Shown here: in pieces, positions 16,055 to 23,087 of the stretch | Numbering within the stretch: position 1 is the stretch's first letter | Layout: every line of letters begins with the position of its first letter | Source: a bacterium | GTDB lineage: Bacteria; ARS69 | Length of the DNA: 37,927 nt | Direction: 5' to 3' | Assembly: GCA_025774805.1 (NCBI GenBank) | Contig: JALGZR010000021.1 | Location: 1 to 37,927, forward strand | Notes under the pieces: model-generated | What the model was told of the DNA's origin: nothing | The model's input: only the letters and a program-made list of their open reading frames with translations | Database searches by the model: none | Program-made: the position numbers and the translations under genes

Positions 16055-17172
16055 GCCCGGTCGCGAGCCCGGCCGGCGCCGGATCCGATTCGCCCCGCGC
16101 GGGCACGGCGCGCCCGGCGACGCGCCTGCGGGCGATCGCGCTCCAGGTCGCGCTGCTCCTCGGAGCGATGGCGGTGTCCGGCCTCGTCGTCCTCGCGACG
16201 GGGCGGGACCCCGTCGCGGCCCTCGGGGCGCTCGTCTCCGGCGCGTTCGGCTCCTCCTACGGGATTCTCAACGTCTTGACGAAGACCTGCCCGTTGCTCC
16301 TGACGGGCCTGGCCGTGCTGATCGCGTTCCGGACCGGCTTCTGGAACATCGGGGCGGAAGGGCAGTTCATCGTCGGCGCGATCGTGGCCGGCTGGATCGG
16401 AACGTGGCCGGGCGTTCCCGGCGTCGTGCACCTCCCGTTTCTCTTCGCGGGTGCCTTCGTGGCCGGCGCGGCGTGGTGCGGGATCGCCGCCTGGCTCCGG
16501 GTGCGGCGGGGCGCGCTCGAGGTGATCTCGACGATCATGCTCAACTTCGTCGCGCTCTACGTTCTCTCGTGGCTCGTCCACGGTCCGCTCATCCAGGCGT
16601 CGGGGGCCCAGCCGATCGGGGATCCCCTCGTGCCCTCGGCGACGCTCCCCCGGGTGTTCGGACCGGGCTACACGCTTCACGCGGGGATTTTCCTCGCGCT
16701 GGCCGCGGTCGCGGCCGGCAGCCTCCTGCTTCGCGTTACGGAGACCGGCTTTCACCTTCGCGTGGTCGGACACAACCCGGGGGCCGCCCGATGGGCGGGG
16801 ATCCGCGTCGAGCGCACGCTGTTCGCGGCCGCGATCCTCTCCGGGGGCATCGCGGCGGTGGCCGGTGCCACCGAGGTGTCGGGGGTGCTGGGCCGTCTCT
16901 TCGATCGGGTCTCGCCGGGCTACGGGTTCACCGCGATCGCGGTCGCCCTTCTCGCCCGCCTGAGCCCGTGGGGGCTCGTGCCCGCGGCGCTCTTCTTCGG
17001 GGCGCTCGAGGCGGGCTCCTCCCGCATGCAGCAGGAGGCGGACGTGTCCTGGGTGCTCGTCCTCGTGATCCAGGGAGTCGTCATCGTCGCGTCGGTCGCG
17101 ACCGGGCGGATCGCGCGGGGATTCTCGCAGGGATACTCGCCGGGATACTCGCCGGGCGAGGGGAAGGGCTGA
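16051..17172 (+). CDS. ABC transporter permease 1 (nucleoside type)
   Basis: 373 residues from GTG 16051 (GTGA overlap with the ATPase). About nine or ten hydrophobic helices. Family signatures are clear: LTKTCPLLLTGLAVLIAFRT, GFWNIGAEGQFIVGAIVAGW, LEVISTIMLNFVALYVLSWL, and the cytosolic loop VVGHNPGAARWAGI that contacts the ATPase. It forms the membrane channel together with permease 2. An extra C-terminal tail consists of GFSQ-GYSP-GYSP, coded by three 12-bp repeats at 17118-17153, and looks like recent slippage. The stop shares one base with the ATG of permease 2. Confidence 0.92.
   Translation: MSPVASPAGAGSDSPRAGTARPATRLRAIALQVALLLGAMAVSGLVVLATGRDPVAALGALVSGAFGSSYGILNVLTKTCPLLLTGLAVLIAFRTGFWNIGAEGQFIVGAIVAGWIGTWPGVPGVVHLPFLFAGAFVAGAAWCGIAAWLRVRRGALEVISTIMLNFVALYVLSWLVHGPLIQASGAQPIGDPLVPSATLPRVFGPGYTLHAGIFLALAAVAAGSLLLRVTETGFHLRVVGHNPGAARWAGIRVERTLFAAAILSGGIAAVAGATEVSGVLGRLFDRVSPGYGFTAIAVALLARLSPWGLVPAALFFGALEAGSSRMQQEADVSWVLVLVIQGVVIVASVATGRIARGFSQGYSPGYSPGEGKG
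17118..17153 (+). repeat. Three 12-bp tandem repeats inside the permease 1 gene
   Basis: Units at 17118-17129, 17130-17141 and 17142-17153 read GGGAT(T/A)CTCGC(A/C). The second and third are identical. They add GFSQ, GYSP and GYSP to the C-terminal tail without breaking the frame. Confidence 0.85.
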
Positions 17173-18104
17173 TGGAGTTCGCCGCCGGTCTTCTCGAGGC
17201 CGCCGTCCGCATCGCGGTACCGATTCTCCTCGTCGTCCTCGGCGAGATCGTCGCCGAGCGGGCGGGCGTGCTCAACATCGGCCTGGAGGGCATGATCCTC
17301 GTCGGCGCGTTCGCGGGCTTCGCGGGGGCGTGGACGACCGGCTCCCCGGTCCTCGGGCTCGCCGCCGGGGTGGTGGCCGCGACCGGGCTGGCGTTCCTCT
17401 TCTCGGCCGCCGTCGTCCGCGCCGCGCTCGACCCCATCGTGACCGGGGTGGCGCTCAACATCTTCGCCCTCGGTCTGACCGGCGTCCTGTTCCGGGCGCT
17501 CACCGACGGAGCGGCGGGCGGGATCTTCGTCGAGACGCTGCCGCCGGTTCCCGTGCCCGGGCTGGCGCGCCTGCCGGTCCTCGGTCCGGCGCTCTTCTCG
17601 CTGAACGTCCTCGGCTACGCCGCGATCGTCCTCACGGCGGTCACGGCGTTCTTCCTGGCGCGGACATCCCCCGGTCTCGTGGTCCGGGCGACGGGAGAGA
17701 ACCCGGAGGCCGTCGAGACCGCCGGGGTCGACGTTCGCCGGGTGCGGGAGGCGGCGGTTCTCTTCGGAGGCGCCCTGGCCGGAGCGGCGGGGGTCTACCT
17801 GGCCGTCGGCTACTCGAACACATTCGTCGAGAACATGTCGGCCGGTCGCGGGTTCGTGGCTCTGGCGATCGTCGTGTTCGCGCGGTGGAGCCCGGGAGGC
17901 GGGGCGGTGGGAGCCCTCCTGTTCGGCCTGGCGGTAGCCCTCCAGGTGCGGCTGCAGGGCCGGGCGGTGCTCGGAGTCGAGATCCCCTACCAGTTCTTCC
18001 AGATGTTGCCGTACGCTCTCACTCTGGCGGTTCTCGCCGGCGCGGGCCGCCACGGCGCGGGAGCCCCCGCCGCTCTCGCGCGGCCCTGGGTGCGGAGCCG
18101 CTGA
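17172..18104 (+). CDS. ABC transporter permease 2 (nucleoside type)
   Basis: 310 residues from ATG 17172, whose A is also the last base of the preceding TGA. About eight to nine hydrophobic helices. Typical motifs are RIAVPILLVVLGEIVAERAG, VLNIGLEGMILVGAFAG, LDPIVTGVALNIFALGLTG, and the coupling loop ATGENPEAVETAGVDV. It pairs with permease 1 to make the transport channel. The GVLNIGLEGM block is diagnostic for the second permease of nucleoside/BMP systems. The next gene begins two bases after the stop. Confidence 0.92.
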   Translation: MEFAAGLLEAAVRIAVPILLVVLGEIVAERAGVLNIGLEGMILVGAFAGFAGAWTTGSPVLGLAAGVVAATGLAFLFSAAVVRAALDPIVTGVALNIFALGLTGVLFRALTDGAAGGIFVETLPPVPVPGLARLPVLGPALFSLNVLGYAAIVLTAVTAFFLARTSPGLVVRATGENPEAVETAGVDVRRVREAAVLFGGALAGAAGVYLAVGYSNTFVENMSAGRGFVALAIVVFARWSPGGGAVGALLFGLAVALQVRLQGRAVLGVEIPYQFFQMLPYALTLAVLAGAGRHGAGAPAALARPWVRSR

Positions 18105-18105
18105 G

Positions 18106-18918
18106 GTGCCGGCGCCGGGGGAGGCCAGGACGCGAATGCGGGTCACCCGGACGGAGAGGGTCGCGGTCGTCCTCCCGGGGAGCGGGGAGGAGGACGGCGT
18201 TCACCTCTTCGACGTTCTCGTGAGCTTGCTCGGAGACGTCGATCCCGTCACCGGGATGGTGTCGAACCTCGCCGACATGAAGCGGATCATCCGGCGCGAG
18301 ATCGTCGGGCAGCTTCACGGTCGAGTTCTCGACGGCGAGCGGGAGACGCCACGCCTGCCGACTCCGGGGGCGCTGGCCCGGCACGTCTGGGATCGCCTGG
18401 ACGGCGCCTTCGGAACCGCGAAGCTGTGCCGGGTCCGGCTCGCGGGGCACCCGTCGCCGGTGATCGATGTCGGGGGAGGAGAGGAGACGACCATGGACGT
18501 CACCCGGATCTACGAGTTCAGCGCCTCGCATCGCCTCCACGCCGCCGGGCTCTCCGACGGGGAGAACCTCCGGGTGTTCGGCAAGTGCAACAACCCGGCG
18601 GGTCACGGTCACAACTACGTGCTGGAGGTGACGCTGCGAACGGGACCGGGGGAGAGGGGAGAGCCCCTGCCGGCCGACACGTTCGACCGGATTGTCGAGG
18701 AGCGGGTGGTCGACCGTTGGGATCACCGTCACCTCAACGTGGACGTCCCCGAGTTCGCCGGCGTGAATCCGACCGCGGAGGAGATCGCCCGGCTCGCGTG
18801 GAACCGTCTCGAGGCCCCGCTCGCCGAGGCGGCCGGAGGGCGCGCCCGGCTCCACCGCATCACGCTCCGGGAGACGGCGCGCAACCTCGTCGAGTACTAC
18901 GGAGAGGAGGTCGCGTGA
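18106..18918 (+). CDS. Tandem 6-pyruvoyl-tetrahydropterin synthase/QueD-like protein
   Basis: 270 residues from GTG 18106 (GGAG eight bases upstream); ATG 18136, with GGGGGAGG before it, is an alternative. Single PTPS/QueD proteins have about 120-140 residues, and here two copies are fused. The C-terminal copy (about 128-270) is complete: zinc-binding FSASHRLHAAG, catalytic-Cys block FGKCNNP, GHGHNYVLEVT, then VVDRWDHRHLNVDVPEF with the catalytic His, PTAEEIARLAWNRL, and RETARN. The N-terminal copy keeps only the back half (DPVTGMVSNLADMKRI, PTPGALARHVWDRLDG) and has lost the Cys, the zinc ligands and the DHRHLN His. The family acts on dihydroneopterin triphosphate in pterin or 7-deazaguanine synthesis. 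The stop overlaps the next GTG. Confidence 0.85.
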   Translation: MPAPGEARTRMRVTRTERVAVVLPGSGEEDGVHLFDVLVSLLGDVDPVTGMVSNLADMKRIIRREIVGQLHGRVLDGERETPRLPTPGALARHVWDRLDGAFGTAKLCRVRLAGHPSPVIDVGGGEETTMDVTRIYEFSASHRLHAAGLSDGENLRVFGKCNNPAGHGHNYVLEVTLRTGPGERGEPLPADTFDRIVEERVVDRWDHRHLNVDVPEFAGVNPTAEEIARLAWNRLEAPLAEAAGGRARLHRITLRETARNLVEYYGEEVA

Positions 18919-20069
18919 GCTCTCCCGCCGCCCGTTTCGACGCCCCGGCCACCCCGGCGGAGAGGGAAGAGCTCGTCCGCCTGCGACGTGACTTCCACCG
19001 CCATCCCGAGATCGCTTTCGAGGAAGTGCGGACCGCGGGCGTCGTGGCCGCGCGCCTGCGGGAGCTCGGCTACGAGATCCGCGAGAAGATGGCCGGGACC
19101 GGCGTGATCGCGACGCGCGGGAACGGCGAGCGAACCCTCTTCGTCCGGGCGGACATGGACGCGCTTCCCGTCGAGGAGGCGAACGAGGTCGAGTACCGGA
19201 GTCGCACCGTGGGAGTGATGCACGCGTGCGGGCACGACGGGCACACCGCGATCAACCTGATGGTGGCCGCCCGCTGGGCGGAGGGCGACCTCCCGGGAAG
19301 GATCCGATTCGGGTTCCAGCCGGCGGAGGAACGGGGCGTCGGGGCCGACCGGATGATCGAGGAGGGGGCGCTCGAGGGAGTCGACGCCGCGCTCGGCCTC
19401 CATCTCTGGAACTACCTTCCGGTCGGCACGGTCGGCGTCATCCCCGGTCCGGCCATGGCCTCGGTCGACGAGTTCCGCGTGGAGGTTCGGGGACGGGGCG
19501 GTCACGCCGCGATGCCCCACCAGTGCGACGATCCCATCGTGACGGCGGCGGATCTCGTCCTCGACTTCCAGACGATCGTCAGCCGGAGCGTCGATCCCCT
19601 GGAGACCGCGGTGGTTTCGGTGACCTCGATCGAGGGAGGAGACGCCTACAACGTGATCCCCGACCGCGTGAGCATGCGGGGCACGGTGCGCACGTTCGAC
19701 TCTGCGGTGCGGCGGGAGGTTCACCGGCGGCTCCGAGAGATCGTCGGGGAGAGGGGAGCGATCGAGATCGACTTGATCACCCGGCCTCTCGTCAATGATG
19801 CGCGCATGTGCGCGATCGTGGCGGAGGCGGCCGGCGCCGTCGTCGGCGAGGAGAACGTCCGGGCGGACGGGAAGTCGATGGGCGGCGAGGACTTCGCGTC
19901 CGTGCTCGCCGCGGTTCCCGGCTGCTTCTTCTTCGTGGGATCGGGCGGACCCGAAGGCGCCCACCCGCACCACAATCCCCGGTTCGACATCGACGAGCGC
20001 GCCCTGCCGATCGGGCTGGAGGTGATGTCCCGGGCGGCGCGTCTCTATCTCGAACGGGGGCTCGCGTGA
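18915..20069 (+). CDS. M20D-family amidohydrolase (hippurate/N-acyl amino acid hydrolase-like)
   Basis: 384 residues from GTG 18915, overlapping the PTPS stop (GTGA). M20D signatures: LRRDFHRHPEIAFEE, ADMDALPVEE, the metal-binding HACGHDGH, FQPAEERGVGADRMIEEG with the catalytic Glu pair, GLHLWNYLPVGTVGV, the dimer-domain block GRGGHAAMPHQCDDPI, and the late ligand motif GKSMGGEDFA. These enzymes hydrolyse N-acyl or conjugated amino acids in the cytosol using two metals. The gene lies between a PTPS and a Nudix gene in the same overlapping run, so its substrate may be the imported compound or its conjugate. That is inference from context. Confidence 0.92.
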   Translation: MSSPAARFDAPATPAEREELVRLRRDFHRHPEIAFEEVRTAGVVAARLRELGYEIREKMAGTGVIATRGNGERTLFVRADMDALPVEEANEVEYRSRTVGVMHACGHDGHTAINLMVAARWAEGDLPGRIRFGFQPAEERGVGADRMIEEGALEGVDAALGLHLWNYLPVGTVGVIPGPAMASVDEFRVEVRGRGGHAAMPHQCDDPIVTAADLVLDFQTIVSRSVDPLETAVVSVTSIEGGDAYNVIPDRVSMRGTVRTFDSAVRREVHRRLREIVGERGAIEIDLITRPLVNDARMCAIVAEAAGAVVGEENVRADGKSMGGEDFASVLAAVPGCFFFVGSGGPEGAHPHHNPRFDIDERALPIGLEVMSRAARLYLERGLA

Positions 20070-20599
20070 AGTTCCGGATGGGGCATCCGCTCGAGGACCA
20101 CTTCGAGGGGGATCCGCCGACCTGCACGAAGTGCGGTCACGTCCACTACCTCGATCCCAAGGTGGCCGCCTGCGTCATCTTCCGGTGGGGCGACGGCGTG
20201 TTCCTGATGCGGCGGTCGATCGAGCCCGGTCTCGGGCGATGGACGTTTCCGGGCGGGTTCGTCGACGGGGGCGAGACGCTGGAGGAGGCCGCGAGGCGCG
20301 AGGCCCGGGAGGAGGCCGGCTGCGAGGTGCGCCTCGACGACCTGCTCGGCGTCTACAGCTATCCGGGGAAGACGTTCGTCATCGTCATCTACCGGGCAAC
20401 GGTCGTGGAGGGAACGCCGTACTGCCGGTCCGAGGGCCTCGAGGCGCGGTCGTTTCCCGACGCGGAGATTCCCTGGGACGAGCTCGCCTTCTCCAGCACC
20501 CGAGAGGGCCTCCGCGACTACCTGGCCGCCGACGCCGAGCCGACGCGGGTGGGCCGATCCCGGAATCTGGAGGGAGCCGGAGGCTCCGACCCCGCTTGA
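20066..20599 (+). CDS. Nudix hydrolase with partial zinc ribbon
   Basis: 177 residues from GTG 20066, overlapping the M20D stop. The Nudix box is complete: GGFVDGGETLEEAARREAR then EEAGCEV (about 67-90), with the REAREEAG core that binds metal and cleaves nucleoside diphosphate-X compounds. Before it sits one zinc-ribbon half, CTKCGHVHYLDPKVAACVI, as in ADP-ribose/NADH pyrophosphatase-type Nudix proteins; only one CxxC pair is present. The tail (EPTRVGRSRNLEGAGGSDPA) is disordered-looking. It is the last gene of the run and meets the Lon-like gene tail-to-tail 34 bases on, with a hairpin repeat filling the gap. Confidence 0.9.
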   Translation: MKFRMGHPLEDHFEGDPPTCTKCGHVHYLDPKVAACVIFRWGDGVFLMRRSIEPGLGRWTFPGGFVDGGETLEEAARREAREEAGCEVRLDDLLGVYSYPGKTFVIVIYRATVVEGTPYCRSEGLEARSFPDAEIPWDELAFSSTREGLRDYLAADAEPTRVGRSRNLEGAGGSDPA

Positions 20600-20610
20600 G
20601 CGTAGAGCGC

Positions 20611-20639
20611 CCGAGCCTGGTGAGATATGCAGGCTACGG
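20611..20639 (+). repeat. Dispersed hairpin repeat overlapping the Lon-like stop codon
   Basis: AGCCTG, loop GTGAGATATG, CAGGCT form a perfect 6-bp stem (20614-20635). It fills the 34-bp gap between convergent genes. The TAG stop of the minus-strand Lon-like gene (20634-20636) is part of the element, so it may also act as a two-way terminator. Confidence 0.75.
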
Positions 20640-23087
20640 GTGGCCGTACTCGCGCATCTGCTCGGCGAGCTCGCGGAGGCGCTTGTCGACGCGCCCGTTC
20701 ACCGAGTCGCGCGGGTAGCGACGCCTGCCCTCCTTCTTTCCGGCGACGACCCCGGTCAGGATCTCGATGCCCTCGTCAATCGTGGCCACGGCGTAGATGT
20801 GGAACTTCCCGTTCCGGACCGCCTCGACGACCCGGGGGTAAAGCATGAGATCGGCCCGATTCGCCTCGGGGACCATCACGCCCTGGCGGCCGGTGAGCCC
20901 CTTCGCGGCGCACGCGTCGTAGAAGCCCTCGATCTTCTCGTTCGCGCCGCCGATCGGCTGGATCTCCCCCTTCTGGTTCACGGAGCCGGTCACCGCGATC
21001 TCCTGGCGGATGGGGATCCCCGACAGCGACGAGAGAAGGGCGTAGAGCTCGGTGGAAGAGGCACTGTCGCCGTCGACGCCGTGGTAGGACTGCTCGAAGC
21101 AGACCGAGGCGCTCAGCGTGAGCGGCTTCTCCTGCGCGTACTTCTCCCGGATGAACCCCGCGAGGATCTGCATTCCCTTGTCGTGGGTCCGTCCCGAGAG
21201 GTCGGCCTCGCGCTCGATGTTGATGATGCCCGCGTTGCCCATGCTCACCGTCGCGGTGATCTTGGACGGGATGCCGAAGCTGAACTCACCGGAGTCGTAG
21301 ACCGCCAGGCCGTTCACCTCGCCGACCTGGCGACCGTCCACGTCGATGAAGATCGTCCCCTCCCGTATCAGGTCCTGCATCTTCTCCATGGAGAGGTTGT
21401 GCCGGTAGTCCCGCTCCTCCCGGGCCCGGCGCACGTGCTCGAAGTGGACCCTCGGCGCGTTCTCCTTGCGGGCGAAGTGGCTCGCCTCCCGGGCGAGATC
21501 GGCGATCCGGTGGAAGCGGGTCGAGAGCTTGCGCCTCCGCCCGGCGAGACGGCTGCCGTGCTCGACGAGCTCGGCAACGCCGGTCCGGTCGAAGGGCAGG
21601 ATCTCCTCCTCGTCCACGAGCCCTTGGACGAAGCATCCGTAGAGCCGGCGGTTCTCCGGATCGTTGTCCATCTCGGTGTCGAAGTCGGCGCGGACCTTGA
21701 AGATCTTCTTGAAGTCCTCGTCGTAGTGGTAGAGAAGCGCGTAGAGATGGGCGTCTCCGATGAGGACGACCTTCACGCAGATGCGCACCGGTTCCGGCTT
21801 GATGGCCGGCGGCCCCAGAACGACGAACGGCTCGGAGATCGGAATCTCCAGGAGGCCGGTGCGCAGGGTCCGCTTGAGCGTGTTCCAGACGAACGCGGGC
21901 TCGTGGAAGAGGTCCGACGCGTTCAGCACCAAGTATCCGCCGTTGGCCGCGTGCAGGCTGCCCGCCCGGATCCGCGTGTGATCGACCGTCTCCTCGCCGC
22001 CCCGGGACCACTTCCTCTCGATGATGCCGAAGAGCTGGGCCGAGGCCGGCGTGTTCTCCACGACGACCGGCGCGCCTTTCGTCCCGGAGTGGTCCACGAC
22101 CAGGTTCACCTGGTACTCGACGACTCCGCTGCCGGGGAAATCCCCCTCGCTCTCGCTCCCCTCGCCCTTCTCCTCCCCCTCGTCGGTCGACGTGAACGGG
22201 GCGAGGTGCGTCAGCAGGTGCTCCTCGACCTGGCCGATCCACTCCAGGACGCTGGACTGCTCGGTGAACTCCTCTCGGATCTCGTCGACGCAGTGCTTCA
22301 CGAGCGGGCGAATCGTGTTGCGGTCGTGCTCGGCGAACGCCGAGTTCATCTCGCTGTCGATCTTCATCGCCCCTTTCACGACCTCTTGGAGCTCGCCGTG
22401 GTACTCGCGGTGCTTCTCGCGAAGCTCCTCGAGTCGCTCCTTCGGGAACTCGCCGGCCTCGACCGCCTGTTCGAGATCGGTGAGGAACTTCGGCTCTCCG
22501 TCGACGACGGGAACGACCTCCGGGTTCGTCATCGGACCGACCTGGACCTGGACGAGGGCGAAACCCTCCGCGCCCACCCTCTCCTCGAAGGTCTGGATCA
22601 GCTCGCGGGTCCGCGTCCGGAAGCGATCGCGAATCTGCTCCTTGCCCTTCCGGTAGGGCTCGCTTTCGAAGATCTGGGGAATGTCCCGGCCGAGATGCCG
22701 GATCACCCGCTGCATTCCGTCGCGCAGCCGCGCTCCCTTGCCCGCCGGAACGAACAGTGCGCGCGGCCGGTCCGGCTTCGAGAAGTTGTGGACGTAGCAG
22801 AGATCGTCCGGCGGTACGGTTCCCCGATCGAGGTGTTGGAGAACCCGCTGGATGGTCGTGTTCCGGCCCGTGCCGACGAACCCCGACACGAAGATGTTGT
22901 AGCCGGGCGACCTCATCTCCAGTCCGAGCGTGATCGCGCGGAGGGCCCGCTCCTGTCCGATGATCTCGCGCACCGGATCGAGCTCGCTGGTGCAGTCGAA
23001 GTCGAACGAGTCCGGGTCGCAGACCCAGCGCAGGTCCTCGGGCGGCAGGGGTGGGCGGTCGGGGGCTTCGGGGAGCTTGTCGGTCAT
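20634..23087 (-). CDS. Lon-like AAA_32/LonB-type ATP-dependent protease
   Basis: 817 residues from ATG 23087 (AGGAG upstream; ATGA overlap with the S9-like gene before it). The layout fits the AAA_32 Lon-related family: an N-terminal region (LRWVCDPDSFDFDCT), an ATP-binding loop VSGFVGTGRNTTIQ (about 66-79) in which Arg replaces the Walker A Lys, a long coiled-coil insert with acidic stretch (EERVGAEGF to DEGEEKGEGSESEGDF), HAANGGYLVLNASDLF as the Walker B region, a helical LID, and a C-terminal S16 Lon protease domain. The catalytic dyad is present: Ser in VDGDSASSTELYALL and Lys in GGANEKIEGF. It has no signal peptide and is a cytosolic, possibly membrane-associated, protease. The stop codon lies inside a dispersed repeat. 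Confidence 0.88.
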   Translation of the reverse strand: MTDKLPEAPDRPPLPPEDLRWVCDPDSFDFDCTSELDPVREIIGQERALRAITLGLEMRSPGYNIFVSGFVGTGRNTTIQRVLQHLDRGTVPPDDLCYVHNFSKPDRPRALFVPAGKGARLRDGMQRVIRHLGRDIPQIFESEPYRKGKEQIRDRFRTRTRELIQTFEERVGAEGFALVQVQVGPMTNPEVVPVVDGEPKFLTDLEQAVEAGEFPKERLEELREKHREYHGELQEVVKGAMKIDSEMNSAFAEHDRNTIRPLVKHCVDEIREEFTEQSSVLEWIGQVEEHLLTHLAPFTSTDEGEEKGEGSESEGDFPGSGVVEYQVNLVVDHSGTKGAPVVVENTPASAQLFGIIERKWSRGGEETVDHTRIRAGSLHAANGGYLVLNASDLFHEPAFVWNTLKRTLRTGLLEIPISEPFVVLGPPAIKPEPVRICVKVVLIGDAHLYALLYHYDEDFKKIFKVRADFDTEMDNDPENRRLYGCFVQGLVDEEEILPFDRTGVAELVEHGSRLAGRRRKLSTRFHRIADLAREASHFARKENAPRVHFEHVRRAREERDYRHNLSMEKMQDLIREGTIFIDVDGRQVGEVNGLAVYDSGEFSFGIPSKITATVSMGNAGIINIEREADLSGRTHDKGMQILAGFIREKYAQEKPLTLSASVCFEQSYHGVDGDSASSTELYALLSSLSGIPIRQEIAVTGSVNQKGEIQPIGGANEKIEGFYDACAAKGLTGRQGVMVPEANRADLMLYPRVVEAVRNGKFHIYAVATIDEGIEILTGVVAGKKEGRRRYPRDSVNGRVDKRLRELAEQMREYGHP

